In this document: in pieces, positions 1 through 12,684 of the stretch
Layout of the letters: each line of letters opens with the position of its first letter
Numbering within the stretch: the stretch's first letter is position 1
Origin: Pyrenopolyporus hunteri
Lineage: Eukaryota > Ascomycota > Sordariomycetes > Xylariales > Hypoxylaceae
Length of the DNA: 64,000 nt
Direction: 5' to 3'
NCBI GenBank assembly: GCA_902806595.1
Contig: CADCXC010000043.1
Span: 806,001-870,000 of the forward strand
Position numbers and translations under genes: made by a program
Notes under the pieces: model-generated
Told to the model about the DNA's origin: nothing
The model's input: the letters and a program-made list of their open reading frames with translations, nothing else
Databases searched by the model: none

Positions 1-1722
1 TGTTCAACAATGGCGGGGTCACCATGGCTAGTATAAGACAATGGGGAAACGGACTGGGGGATCTGAGGTAGCGGGGAAAGGAACGCTCCGCTGTAAGGGG
101 TGTTGAAGCTGGAAGCGGGCAACGGCGTGTTCTCGGGAGCCTGGGAGAAGTAGTTGGGGCTCGAGTACTCCGAAGGAGCCGTGGTAGCGGCGGAGAGCGG
201 ATACTGTCTCAGATCCATGCCGTACGTAGCCTGGGTATCGATGCGCAAATTAGGGTTAACATTATTAAGACCGTTAGGTTGCTGAGGAATAGGGGCGTAG
301 ATATTAGGACTGTGTGGTTGTCCTTGGCTCTCGCCCGGGTGCTGGATGTAGAACGAGGGCATCGGGTTTTGGAACATGGAGAAATCGACAGCGGTAGGCA
401 CAGATCTGCTGCGCTGCCGTTTGTGGCCCGGACCGCGCATGCCGGCGTGCATGGGGTTGATTCCCCATTGCGATTCCTGGTACATGCCGACGTGAGGTTG
501 GCCAAAGTTGGGCTGGGAGGATGGGCGGTTCGTCGGAGAGACGGGGGCAGAAGCGGACATCGCGTGGCTCATGTCGAAATGGCCCGGGTTGTGCCGGTTT
601 GTGAAAGACTCGAGAGACGCGAGTTTCGCTAGCTGGCCGCTGAGAACCTTGGGGTTGCCGCCAAGATGGTGAACGAGGCAGTGAGTGGCCTGCTGGTCCT
701 CCGTAAAGTCGCCGCATTGAAAGAAGCCGTTTGAGTTAGGCGACGAGTCCATGAAGAAGTTAGGGGGCCGGTTCAGCTCGATGACGATCCCGCCCAGCTT
801 GGTAGCATCGCCCTCGGGGTTCTCGAGGTAGATGTTCTTGATGGCGTTGAAGCTGTACTCGATCTTATACCCCGCCTGGTCATTATTGATGTAGTAAGTC
901 ATGGTACACTTTTCGGGGGAATAGAAGATGATTAGGTCCATCGTGTTCTGGCCGACACGCGTCCATTTCCCGATGCTCAGAGACCGGCATGTGAGATGAT
1001 GTATGACTAGATGTGCAAGGTAGATAGTAAGCATACTGGCCAATAACCGCTCGTAAATTTGGGTTTTATGTCAAGAACGCGACAACTTACGGACTTTCCC
1101 TTGTCCACCCTGGTCGCCGCCTAGCATCATCGATCCGTAAGGGAGAAGGCCGGTACGTCCCATGTAAGGACCGCCGAGGCCTTTTCCGGATTCCATAGCC
1201 TGCATGGCTAAATATGCTCGCATGGACTCGGGAATGGAGTCGATATCCTCGCCCGTCTCCAAGCTCTTCTTGGCCAGGAGCTTAATTTTGGCGCGTCTGG
1301 GAGCGGATGAGCGATGAACGTCTGACGAGAACACATCACGTCCATTATTGTACATACCGGTTCTGGAACCAGATCTGAACAGACCTCTCGGTCATGTTGA
1401 TTTCCTCCGCTATCCTCTCTCGGACATTTGCGGTCGGGGTAGGGTTCTTGTTGAACTCCATCTCCAACGTGGTCAGCTGGTCCTGGGTCGCGCGCTGTCG
1501 CTTCTGGTTCTTCTGCTGCTGAGTTAGGGTGCTCTTACGCGGAGGCCGTCTAGAGTTAGCGTTGGATTGGGTAGTCGAGGGCGCGGAAGGGGAAGGCGAC
1601 TGGCTGTTCTTCGTGTCGACCGAGTCGGCAGGCGTCGAGATTTCCGGCGTGGAGTGAGGAGGCATAGCCGCGACAGTTGGGGCCGCAGAGCCCGGATGTT
1701 CCATCTTGATGGGAGTATCCAT
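1..1722 (-). CDS. Fungal homeobox transcription factor, 3' end outside window
   Basis: A sequence-specific nuclear regulator. Exons 1358..1722, 1091..1296 and 1006..1 (running off the window) join across introns 1297..1357 and 1007..1090, both GT-AG and both restoring the frame. The homeodomain lies at about residues 74-131, with helix 3 WFQNRRAK at 118-125 created by the first splice. A proline/serine-rich N-terminus precedes it. After the homeodomain comes a conserved region (motifs [20 protein letters not shown] and [16 protein letters not shown]), then a low-complexity Pro/Ser/Asn tail. I recognise this combination from a fungal homeobox family that I associate with conidiation regulators of the Htf1/MoHox2 type, but the paralogue is not certain. 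The ATG at 1722 (MDTPIK) is chosen because the frame further upstream opens only with TTG. The upstream region is unusually long and gene-free. About 525 residues are visible. Confidence 0.88.
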
Positions 1723-2129
1723 TATCTTCAGCCCGCTTGGTTTACAACTCAAAAGGAGCGTTCGGTAGTTAGTATAAAGTGAAGTAATATAAGTTCGGCT
1801 GCGATCGAAACCCTCGAGATCGTGAGTTTAGACGCGATATCGACGACGGCTTATCCCGACCACGCCCGCACTGATCGAATGGACTATCCCCGATAAAGAA
1901 TATATCGGTGTACGTAGAAGCTGATTGATAATAATGTTTTTAATAAGGAGCGTTGGCCCGAGAAGCTATGGCTATAGCGAAGTATCGGGGCTGGAAAGTC
2001 GTCGATACAAAGATACTACTACTACTACCACTACTAGATTCGTGTAGGTAGATATGTTGGTAACAGGCGACAGGGGGTTCCGTGTTGGTACCGAGTTTTT
2101 AGTAAAGCCTAAGGAACGAAATGGACCCG

Positions 2130-2360
2130 AAAGGAGTGACGGTGTCCGTAATGGCCAGAAAGACGAAAGAGAGCGTGGGTTCGAAGAAAAAAAGGAAATA
2201 ATGAATAGGGGGGAGGAGAAAAGGCGGAAGGGCTTGTCGACAACGACGACAGTGACGATACGGGGAAGAAGACGAAGACGGGGGGAGAAGACGAAAAAAG
2301 GGAGGAGGGGAAAAGAAAAGGAGGACAGCCGAAAAAAAGAGAGAGGAGCAAAGGGCGGCG
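2130..2360. repeat. Polypurine (G/A-rich) low-complexity tract
   Basis: The plus strand is almost all G and A for over 200 bases, so it is pyrimidine-rich in the sense of the homeobox gene, about 400-640 bp upstream of that ATG. Pyrimidine tracts are common near fungal transcription starts. The open frames here (RRRRGEKTKKGRRG and similar) are by-products of composition. Confidence 0.6.
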
Positions 2361-2498
2361 GCCCAGCATTCGACTTCCCCCAAAGTAACGAGCAGTAGCA
2401 TTTGGTACCAGGTGGTACCTAAAGAAGCTGGGAGCTGCATCAGCGACGGGGATCAGCCTGGCTTAGCTCGAGGCGGCCCAGGCCAGGTCTTTGTTAGC

Positions 2499-2540
2499 AC
2501 GCGCGCACGCACGCGCGCACACACACACACATATACACAA
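2499..2540. repeat. CA/CG dinucleotide microsatellite
   Basis: Alternating purine-pyrimidine run of GCAC and GCGC units followed by a (CA) run and ATATACA. Such alternating tracts are length-variable and can adopt Z-DNA. Confidence 0.75.
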
Positions 2541-2791
2541 ATTTGTGTTGTACAAATACATACACCACCGTCGCCACACCTCACTGCCCACACCTAGGTA
2601 GGCTGCATTTGGGCTGCTTTTGGGGGGATTTGGGGGAGAAGAGAGACCGGGAACCAACCAGGAACCAGCCAGGACGCAGTATGCAAGGTACATGTCGGTA
2701 AGGTACCTAGGCAAGGCAGATACGTACTGTACCAGAGGTACATACTGTGCGTCAGAGGGTGGTGTCCGTGGTGGTGCCCTGGTGGTGGGAG

Positions 2792-2834
2792 GGTACCTAG
2801 GTAGGTAGGTAGGTATAGGTACAATAGGTACCTA
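2792..2834. repeat. TAGGTACCTA palindrome / GGTA cluster
   Basis: GGTACCTAGGTA followed by several GGTA units and a second TAGGTACCTA. This is one of many copies in the intergenic DNA of the GC-balanced part of the window. Confidence 0.7.
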
Positions 2835-5800
2835 CGATGCGGTTTCGCGGGAGCGTGCGTGCTTGGGTGGGCTTGTTCCTGGCACCTGACGCCGCCTAGC
2901 TCGGCTTAACCTAATACGTCCAGCATGGAATGCGGCTAGCGCATACACTCAGTTACGGGGCGAGGTTCGAAGCGGCCTATCAGACCGAAGTTAGTGGAGA
3001 GCGCCTACTATGGTAAGCCCTTCGAGGCCCAATGAAAAGAGCCGTTGGCCCTGATGCCCTTTTCTAACTGCGCCTATTTTTTCTCTCCTACCCGCCCATG
3101 CCCACACACACGCATCGCACTTACACCAGACTTACACTACGGTACCACATACACTTACTTACTTACATACCTACATACCGGTAGTACACACACACTCTCT
3201 TTACACAAATTCACTCATACCGGATGTTCGTACAAGGGAAAAGAAAAAGTTTCTACCTACCCAGTTACTGGATACACGCCGTCTTTCTTTCCCACGCATG
3301 TAGAAAGTGGAAAGGACAAACGCTTTCGTCAAGATCTGGCGAAAGTTGTCGTAACATCCCGTTCAACAAATCCCGGGGTTAGATAGAACCTGGAAATAAT
3401 GCATTAGATCTATCCCTTCGGTATAGAAGGGTCCTATCCCATCCGCCATCTACTATCCACCATGCACGGGGAAACAGAACAAAGCCGGTCAGATCAAGAA
3501 GCGGATCGTTGGACAACTCGAATACATAAAGTGGGCTAGCTAGGTGCGTGTGTATGTAGGTGTACATACCTAGATTTCGAATAGGGAGCACGACGGTGGA
3601 AAGATCCTGTGTAGGTATAATACATAGTAGAAGTTCAGTAGCACCTTTGTGGAACTATGTACATGTAGCCCCTGACGATGACCTCGACCGTAGTGTACCT
3701 ACCTACCTACATGTATCTACCTAGGTATGTTATGTACGTACATCCAGCGTATGACAGAGAATGCCGGTTTAGCTGCCAACAGAAACGAGCAAGCCGAGCG
3801 CCGTCCGTTTTTGCTGTTGATTGTCTGAGTCCGAGCAATTGGGCATCCATATCTTACATACATTTCAGCACTGCTTCAAAGAATCCTATAGCTCAGTTGT
3901 CTCCCTTTATTACTCCTGCTTACCATATAGTATTCGTCAATTCAGGTAACCATTCATTCCCCTAGCTCCCACCCTTTTGGGATGGAGGATGGCAGGCACC
4001 CCAGACGAAAAGCGGGAAGCAGAAAAGGGAAAACCCTTACCGGGTGGACCATAATACCTGGTACGTTGCCGGCTAAAAGGGCTCAAACATCCTTGTTGGT
4101 GTGCGTGCGACGCCACCACCGCGATGTATCGTATGTATCATACGTATACGTATTATACGCACGTGTATGTAGGTAGGTAGATGGTACCTGATTCAGGTAG
4201 GCGTATATTTTGTCAGTTACCCTATCACTATTATTGCTAAAGGTATCATATGGAGGAATCCTTCAATACCTTCTATGTTGACGTATGTAGAAGAGGTAGT
4301 CCATAGGCCTAAAAGCAATCAGCCTCCAAACTTTTCATCCCATTTTTAACAGGCCTTGAAGATCCGCCCTTGCAAGAGAAAAAAAGGCGCGCCATGGTCT
4401 CTATCAAGGTGGCCGTGCCGACTATGTACGGACCCTCTGTAATAGTTTACTTCTATTAGCATAGGTAGATACCCGAGGTAGGTAGACAAACGTCCTAAAG
4501 TTAATAATACGCTCTATATTATATACATACATTTCTATATACATAAATCTCATAGCCACGCTCGCTGATCTGCGATTGTCTCTCCGCAGGACGACCCGAT
4601 AGGTATTGTACATACGTACATACCTACTCCACGCTCAAAAGAACGGGATTGATTGTCACCTTTCCCCGGGCCGTCCATCCAACCGGTAGGAAACTTCAGC
4701 CTCCGAATTGACGCGCCCTGATGGAATCGATGCGGTCAACGGGATCGAGAGCTTTCCAATAATTTCTGCTTGGTTAATAATGGTTGAGTGAGAGCATACC
4801 TAACCCACATCGAAATCTCACGTGGGTAATGCTTGATAGGCGGGAGGTAAAGAAAAAACACTCGGTTATCATTGAAGTAGGCAGGTTGCCAATGAATGTA
4901 TGTACATACAGACAGACAGCTTAACCCTAACCACGTTGCCAAGCGAAGAGTCAAACGCAAGGTAAGTTCCCTGTCTGGTACAACCTAGATGCTGATCCAT
5001 CCTACTACAACCTCGACTCTCTCGGTACTATACTGCTATGTACCTAATGTAAGTACAGTAGGTAGCGATGGTGGGGGTTGTTTGACAGCGTACGCTTTTA
5101 GATCCAATGAGAGAGCCAAGCTCGTGCCATCGCTCCACGAACGGGTAAGACTGCTGATGCAAGGAAAAAGGGGGGGGTCTAGGAGCCAAGGAAGTCCCTC
5201 TCTCTCCGCCGGACCTGATACTACCTAAGCTGACCAACATAAACGCCTCGCACATACCTAATTCAGCAGTGTGTAAACCCTCCGAAGGTCTTTGCCCATT
5301 AGTATTTCGTCAGAACTATCTATAGACAGCTACACGCCTACCATATATTCTCACCGTGAATCGAAATCCAACCCAGGAATATCAATGGCGCTAGGGCCGT
5401 CTCCTTCGACCTAACATCGATGATCCGGTCATCAATCCCGAAAAGAGAGAGAAAGAGAGAAAAAAAAAAAAAGACCGGTAGGATCTAGCATTCGGCGGGC
5501 TGTCCATCCCTGCATACTTTTCCGCAACAGTTAAGACATTCACGCGGTTGACCACGTCCTAAACCCGGCCGCGGCCCCTCTTAGGTTCAGATGTCTTGAC
5601 TACGGATTGATCCAAGCTTCTCTCCCCGCCAGCGCGTCATCAGGATTCAAAATAGATGGCATAAAAAAGATACTTACGTACACTATGCGACGGGCTAGGA
5701 CGATGAGCTAGGATGATAACCCTTTTTTTTTTCTCTTTCCCTTAAGAACGGGGAAAAAAAGACGGTCATGATAGGTTGAGAAATAGGACTGTGTGGACAT

Positions 5801-6293
5801 CGTACCTGCATTGGTGAAGCCGTAGCATTGCGGGACTCGCATGACCATCCGTCGTGTTCCTGCAGCAGGCGGCTAGTACATAGTAGTACTATGCGGTCGG
5901 CTTTCGTAACTATGTCATTAACTCGTGTCGTCGCGCACTGTATGTATGTATAACGTATTCTTCTCCTACATACATATCCATCCGTTCATCCCATAATCCG
6001 CGCGAGTCTACATACCTACGTAGGTCTTGTCCTGTTTTTGGAGGGGGCGTCGCGCACGGCGCATGCGCAAACAGGAACTTCAACCGCGAGGTTTCGAGGA
6101 TCCGGGGGCATTCCTGTCGCCTTCCGCCTACAAAGTAGGTACCTACGATGACCGATGACCTTGATGAAAAATGTGTCAGAACGACGCTCCTCCGATTCCC
6201 GTGCCTCTTTTATTGTCGGGTCTGAGATGCCATCAGGTTAGGTAGGTTCATACCTACCATCAGCTGACATTAGCTCGCCTCTTGCAACGTTCC

Positions 6294-6315
6294 TTTTTTT
6301 TTTTTTTTTTTTTTT
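6294..6315. repeat. Poly(T) run of 22
   Basis: Uninterrupted homopolymer of 22 T within non-coding DNA. Length is likely to vary between isolates or with sequencing error. Confidence 0.85.
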
Positions 6316-7171
6316 CCCTTCGTCCCTATTCGATCAAGGTTAACGTCCTTACCGTTAAAGAGCTTAGGCCATTAGGATAAGATCCCTCGCGAATCCCTCG
6401 CGTCCCGGCTAGGTACCACCTAGATAGGCGGTCGGGGGCCGCCAAGGCTCCTATAAAAGTAGCTTTTAGGGCGACTCGAGGACAAGACTGGTGGGTGGGC
6501 GAGTGGGTGTATGTAGGTACACTCACATAAAGCCGAGTGAAACGACAAGCAGATCTCGGGTCTTAATTCTCAGGACTTCGTCCAGCCTATGTATACCTAG
6601 GTACCTATATACATGTAGCAGTTTGACCCGCGTCATCGATATCAACATGCTTTTTTTATATTCCAGGTAAATCGTCAATACATGTATAGGTAACTAAAGT
6701 ATTTCTACTATATAAATCAGATAGTCATAAAGTGTCAAGTTGTATAAAACCAAACAAAACACAAGAAAATCCCGGATCGTGTGTGAGGATAGGCGATAAA
6801 GCCGATCCTCATGGCCCAACACAGTGTCCGGCCGGCTAAGACTTCATTATACCTACCGTACATCCACCCGATGCTCATATATGTACATGTGAGCCCAAAA
6901 CGCCCCTTGCAAGCTAGCGTTACATACCTAGCACTAGCGTTACTACCCCTGAATCATGGCCCAGCAAGAGGCGTCACGCGTTCCATGAGCAGCCATGAGG
7001 TCGTGTCCGTAGGGTTGTATGTAGGTACCTTACAGGACAAGAAACAATACTTCGTACTGTTTTATGCCAGGTACATGTAACGCACCCACGCCGTTCCCCC
7101 ATGCCCTAAAATGTCTTGTACTGTATATAGTATCGTTCCTGTATATAAACGCGTCTAGCCTTTTTTATTTC

Positions 7172-7205
7172 TTTTTCCCTTTTTTTAAAAAAAAAGGGAA
7201 AAAAA
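7172..7205. repeat. A/T-rich near-perfect palindrome
   Basis: TTTTTCCC and a run of T on the left mirror a run of A and GGGAAAAA on the right, with no real spacer. It could form a hairpin or act as a bidirectional terminator-like element, but no gene adjoins it. Confidence 0.6.
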
Positions 7206-10200
7206 TCAATACTATAGGAAACGTGTAAGTATAAGAAGAAAAAACATTATATAGGTGAATATTATATTCGGTCTCAGCCTTCAACACCATACACAGAGAG
7301 GGCGAGATAATTCTTACAGAGGATACTATATGTATACACAAGGCATTTACCTTCTCAAGTGAAGATCCTGCGAAAAGGGACCATACTAAGGACAACACTA
7401 AAGCACCACGAGAGCAGTCCGTCTTATTCCACGCCGTAGCACCATAGTATATGTAGTCTGTACTGTATTTGGCGGTGCTCAAGAACCACCGAGACGCGCT
7501 CGATCTTCATCAACAGTCCCACTAAAGGGTCTTCCACGATTGCTCACAAACCGTAGCATGAAGGGGAAAAGTGGCCACTACATATGTAGTATATATACCT
7601 ACATACATACATACACTATGCAGTACGTGTAGGAGTTAAATTCTGTTCTCGTCCAAGTCGATCATGCACCCACCCACGCGGTGTTCCTCCAAGTCGTCCA
7701 TCTCCCGATTGGTCAATTTGGCGGCCTGGTCCGATAGAGGGCTTTTTCCTCAAAACCAGCCTCCACGCATTAGACAAATCCTTGACCACATCTTCGGTCA
7801 TTCGGCAATAGCGGAGCTAGGCTACGTAAACATACATACCCATTGGTTCCTTAGGTATGGATGCGTACATAAATACATACATATATACATACCCATACAT
7901 ATAGTACGTATATCCAAAGGCACGACTCGGGCGATGGTCATGTCGTTACGTAGCATCGTAAGCCAAGGCTCCAAGGACAAAACGGGTGCATCGAAGCAGA
8001 GATCGTCTTACTGCCTATAGATCGTACCTCTGAAGATCGGCCGGCACCATAACATCGAAACACCGGGCTATACGGGCTGTCTAGCGTCATCACGAGCACC
8101 AACACCCGCTACTTTATGTAGGTACCTTGTCTTAGGCGTGTACAATATGTAAATGCAAACCGGCATATATATTTAGGTGTTTATCTAGGAACGTAGATAG
8201 AACCAGGCGTTTAGAAACCGCCAGCGAAAAAGGAAAGGTAAAAAAGAAAACGGCTCTCATAACTCTCACCCACGCCCCCAATATTTACATCCTAAGCGGT
8301 TCGGTGAATTCGGCTGCAACGAACGACGGCAGAAACAGAGCAGAGTTGTTTTCAACTCTATGCAGCAACCCGTAACGCCGCCTACGCATGAAGTTTACAC
8401 CCCCTTGACCCAGCCAATAGCCGCACAACAACCGGCTCTTACCCCAAATAAGCGCATGAATGATCGCCCTGGCTGTTGGCGACGCGCTACTCAGGTAGGT
8501 ACCTATTATCACGATACGGTCTAGCACGGACGTGTACATGTCTCTATACAAGATATGTGCGTATTGTCGCGTTGCATCTGTGGCTTCGCCGAAGAGTAAC
8601 CCCTTACATGTACTTGGCCAGCGACGGCTCGAAAAAAGTGTTCTTTGCTTAATAAGTCGTCATCATAGGACTAAATTTACATGATCGAATTACTATCTAA
8701 CCACTCTGTGCCTATACTACTATATATAACGCCATCTAACATGAGCTGTTCTTATATATGTAGGTATCCCATGTAGACCTAAATACCTATGTATCACCGA
8801 TTCGTTTACCTATCCCCATCTTATGATATTTCCCATGGTTATTTTTACGTGCTGTATCAAATATTATCAAAAACAGGCAGATCCGAAGTTCTAGAAAATC
8901 ATTCGGGAGTTTTTCTCAAAACCAGGGGAGAGTTTGCTTTGTACATATACCCACCTGCATATATACATGCCTGTAATCCCGGCTCCAAACCCTCAGCTCC
9001 CAGCTCCTCGCCTCGCAGACCAGGAAGGCTTGCGGCGTCATATAACGACTCATCCCCGCTTAGGCTACTCTATTAAGAAAACCCATGTCATGGGTTGTTC
9101 TCGAAATGGAAAAGAGAAAAAAGGGCCGTGTCCGTTCTCATCATGCGCCCTATGTAACCTATCGCATCTTAGCCGTTTTTAGCTTAAAGAGCCGTCTCGA
9201 ACAACGCCTCTCGAACGTCTCTTCTCCCGCCCTTAAACAGCATTGAAACTAAAATGCCTCGAAACGTGCCCGCTACATTCCGGAGAATCGACTGGCTTCT
9301 GCGCAATTAGGTAGCAAGGATCATTCGCCAATTGGTAAGACATTCTCCGTCGCCCTTCTATTCACACGCATTCGTACAAGTCCGTATAGGGCTTAGTCGC
9401 CCTCATACCAAGCATTTTCGCGCTGCCCGCTAAGTAATGTCTACGGGTATCGCAGGGCGAGGACATCACGTGTCTAACTATCCACATAGGTACCTAGGCA
9501 AGATGCCTGACTCGAGCCCTTACCAAGGTAGGTACCTATTTTATAAACCGGGCTCCCAAAAGAGTGCGCCGAGATGTTATCCCCCATCTTCCTGATTCGG
9601 TCCATATCGGAGTCACCGCCGAGACTTAAACAGCTTCAAAAGACTATCGTTCGGATCTGGAAGAATCGTGCCAGGAGGCTGGTCCGGGGTCCAGCATCAT
9701 GGGCATGAAACGGTCAGTGGGTACCGCAAGCAGCAAGGGGTGGTAGACCATCTCGCGGTCGATGCACGTCTTTCGTTCTTGGCGGATATATACTCCTACG
9801 TGCGCATCATGAGGCTCCGCGGCCAGCGCTAGCTGAAGCATAATACCGTTGTACCGAAACTATCTAGCATAACATTGGTAAGTTGCTGTGGTCTTACTAG
9901 CTATAATTAGCTATAAGCACGTACATAGTAAGACGGGATAGAGGCGGGCATGCTTAAGTAGGTAGGCACATAGTTCCTTGACTATGGAATGTTTGGAACA
10001 TCAAACTACCGAGTGACCATATATCTGTCTTCTCCGCGATGGAAATTACTCTTGAGATATCCCTTTTGGGCGGTCGCACGTCTTAGCAGACGCGATTTTG
10101 TAAAGAGTTACAATAGTCAAGGTAATTATTAACGAGTAAAGTCTAAGTATCTCATAAAAATGACCCAGGGGAGAAAAAGGGTTAGTTGACGAAGAGATAG

Positions 10201-10816
10201 CCTACCGGGTTTGAAAGCATAGTAATCATCTAGGAAGGGTAGGTTCTCGGCTTCGCGCAATATATCATTACTCATGTTCGGTTCGATGCCGTGCGGTTCA
10301 ACCACGGACTTTATGAGACTATTTATTAGCTTGGTATCAGGTATAGGCGACCTCGAATTCGCGTTCGCTTAGGGATCACGGTTGGGTCTAAGTATATCTG
10401 AAAGTGTTGAATACCTTCGATCCGTTTCTTAATATTCTCATGTAGGTACCTGTTTCCCCTTGTTGTGATAGCCTTGTTACATTGGTATGATACGCACGAA
10501 GCGATGTTGACTACGGTTTCCCTCAATAACCGGAGAAATTTGACAATCCCTCGCTGCACTTGATATAATGAGAGAAATGACACTGCTGTGAGAGCTTGGA
10601 AGCTCTTGAAATTAGAGATGTCTATAATGCTAAATGTACGGTGCCGTTTCGGTGTTTATCACGATTAAAATGCACTATCCCGATGTCGATGCTAATCTAT
10701 CGGCCGCGTTGGATAATAACTTTCCCCTGAAACAACCACCACCAACGCCCGTAAATCTCTCGTTTTACATCCCACCAAGCTTTCGTAAAGCAGCCCATAA
10801 TCGTACTCTACGTCAC

Positions 10817-12048
10817 TCATAATTCTTTCATCACCTCGGCTACCGCCTTCGCAGCTACCCGCTTCCGTTGCTCTTCAGGCATCCCGGCGCTCGTGTCACG
10901 CACGGCCTGTAGCTTAGCCATCATGCGCTCTATCTTCCGGATCTCCTCGTCGTTTAGGTCTTCCCCGCCGTCCTTTCTGCTCGGTTCCGCTCTTGGTTCC
11001 CCGTTTAGAAAGTCCTCTTCGTTTTCCTGCTCTGCCTTCCAGATTGCTTGTTTCAAACCTGCAAAGTCCTCCCGATCGAAGCCGAAATCTAGGCTTTCCG
11101 GGTCGAGATCAGGTCCATCTTTGCCTTCATTATCAATATTGGCATCCTTGGACATTCCTAGTTCGGCTTCGAAGTCCCCGAAGTCGGACCCCAGATGGTC
11201 GGCGGATGATTGTGACCAGTCGTTTGACTCTAGCGCTTCGAGGGCGCGAGGAATACCGGTTTTCTCTATGACCCTTGTCAACCATATATCCCGTCGATTT
11301 TGTACGATATCAGAATGAACAGGCGACTTCGAATGGAAACATACCGCCAAACTCGTTCCGCGTCGTCGTAGACTGACCCCTTACTTGCACGAACTCCAAG
11401 CCCCACTCAGCGCAGCAGTCTTCCCACTCATCGACATCGTCTATCTCTCCGACCCCCAAGCACAGGCCGACTCCGTCCCAAGACCAACCGCCGAGCCCGT
11501 CCTTGACGACCTTTCCCACATTTTGGATAAGCTCGCGGGCAGCTTTAGTTTCATCGATCTGCGACTTGACGGGCAGTGAGAAGACTACCATGACTCCGCC
11601 GAGAACCTCAAGGACCTCTTTGGCCTCGGGGGATAGAAATGAGCCGGCCCATTCTGGCGGTGACGAGATAAGGTCTAACCATATGGGCACTTCGGCTGTG
11701 TAGTAAGCTGTCTTAAGGGAGAGGCTGTGCGACGAGCCGGCGAGTGAGGTTGAGGTCTGTTCTGGATGGCTACCGGTGAGATCTGGTTCCCATTAGTCTG
11801 AGAAAGGAATGAAGTGTGAAAGACGGAGGTCATATGGGAAAAGAACTGATATTGTTTAAAATCCCGTGATATGTCGTGGCGATGAAAAAGGAGGGAAAGT
11901 TAGGGGGGTGTTTTACTGGGAACACATGGGTGAATATGTGATATCAGACCTATGAGTTCTATGATTTACCTTTGATCACCCGGGTCAAGTGATGTGTCGA
12001 ATCGGCTAGGGAGACGGCTAATATCCGACGGGGATTTGAGACATCCAT
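10817..12048 (-). CDS. Alpha/gamma-adaptin-binding protein p34 homologue (AAGAB/Irc6-type)
   Basis: Family members bind AP-1/AP-2 clathrin adaptor subunits and act as assembly chaperones in vesicle traffic. Exons 11970..12048, 11345..11782 and 10817..11265 join at introns 11783..11969 and 11266..11344, both phase 1, giving 321 residues. The first exon supplies NPRRILAVSL and the first splice creates RVIKDLTG, the G-domain-like N-terminus of the family. The second exon has VPIWLDLI, EVLEVLGGVMVVF, WEDCCAEWGLEFVQV and RNEFG. The third has EKTGIPRALEALESNDW, an acidic linker, and the C-terminal helix EEIRKIERMMAKLQAVRD. The order and final helix fit fungal p34 proteins over the full length. It is divergently transcribed from the cupin gene, with 636 bp between the two ATGs. 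Confidence 0.9.
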
Positions 12049-12324
12049 GTTAGAGATATAGATATGGTCCGAGATGATACGATGGGTTTTTATAATGCTT
12101 GACGGGTTGATGGCTTCATGTCATGGAAGTGTGTGTTAACGGATAATATAGGCTGGGTACCCCCCTAAGGTAGGTACCTGGGTATAGAGGTATTAGAAGA
12201 ACCCCGCCATGTCATCCCCGCTAATGCAGCATCCCGCGTCCCGCGATAAGTCCATAATCGATAAACCCACCACCAATGCTATCATCGTGACTAAGCCGGC
12301 TTGCTATACTTACCCGGTAGCCGT

Positions 12325-12388
12325 ATTAGGTACCTAGGTAGGTAGGTAATTATCACTTATCACCTGGGTAGGTACCTACCTATCTACC
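12325..12388. repeat. TAGGTACCTA palindrome cluster
   Basis: Two palindromic blocks (TAGGTACCTAGGTAGGTA and GGTAGGTACCTACC) separated by about 20 bases of A/T-rich DNA, making an imperfect larger inverted arrangement. Confidence 0.7.
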
Positions 12389-12445
12389 AAGTAAGGGGCC
12401 TCGAACACCCGCTGCTGTGAGACGTGAGATATCGATACCGGCTGG

Positions 12446-12477
12446 AGACGGAGAGACGGAGAAACGGAGAGACGGAG
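12446..12477. repeat. GACGGAGA-type short tandem repeat
   Basis: Four degenerate copies of an 8-base unit (GACGGAGA, one GAAACGGAGA variant) just upstream of the cupin TATA-like box. Confidence 0.65.
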
Positions 12478-12500
12478 TACAGATACCTACATGTAAGTTA

Positions 12501-12510
12501 GTATAAAAAG
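12501..12510 (+). promoter_or_regulatory. TATA-like box of the cupin gene
   Basis: GTATAAAAAG lies 175-184 bp upstream of the chosen ATG, with pyrimidine-rich sequence after it. The match is strong, but fungal TATA use is variable. Confidence 0.45.
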
Positions 12511-12684
12511 GGGTAGGCCGGGACGCCAGGGGACTTGCTTTTGTCCATTTCGATTATAAAGACCTGCGTCATTTACCTAGAGTTGCGCGTATTGGTTTCC
12601 AGTTGCACCGGCTCCCCTCTTGAATTCTGCCTCACCAACTCTCTCATCAATTCTCTTATCAACCCTCTTCCCAACTCCGTCACC

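Larger units (their letters stand above)
1723..10816. other. 9 kb gene-poor region upstream of the homeobox gene
   Basis: I find no convincing protein-coding gene. Open frames are short, on both strands, rich in repeats translated as YLPTY or TYIH, and lack spliceable partners. The stretch holds a G/A-rich tract, a CA/CG dinucleotide run, T22, an A/T-rich perfect hairpin and many TAGGTACC-type palindromes. It probably includes the promoter and long leader of the homeobox gene and the 3' flank of the p34 gene. A non-coding transcript cannot be excluded by reading. Confidence 0.6.
12049..12684. promoter_or_regulatory. Divergent intergenic region between p34 and cupin genes
   Basis: Carries both 5' flanks. 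It contains a TAGGTACC cluster (12325-12388), a GACGGAGA microsatellite (about 12446-12477) and a TATA-like box at 12501-12510 in the cupin orientation. Confidence 0.5.

Noticed and set aside
2054..2440. Overlapping frames of about 110 codons on both strands
   Set aside because: They come from the purine-rich tract (Arg/Lys/Glu on one strand, Leu/Phe/Ser on the other), not from a gene.
4918..4934. Telomere-like TTAACCCTAACC
   Set aside because: Fewer than two full repeats in ordinary intergenic DNA. Chance or trivial.
9644..9841. 65-residue frame on the minus strand (MLQLALAAEPHDAHVGVYIR...)
   Set aside because: It has an ATG and fair composition, but no family motif, no spliceable neighbour and no promoter cue. 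It is kept out as unsupported.
10195..10292. tRNA-like boxes (TAGCCTACCGG and GGTTCGATGCC about 80 bases apart)
   Set aside because: The A-box match is poor and the flanking bases do not pair as an acceptor stem.
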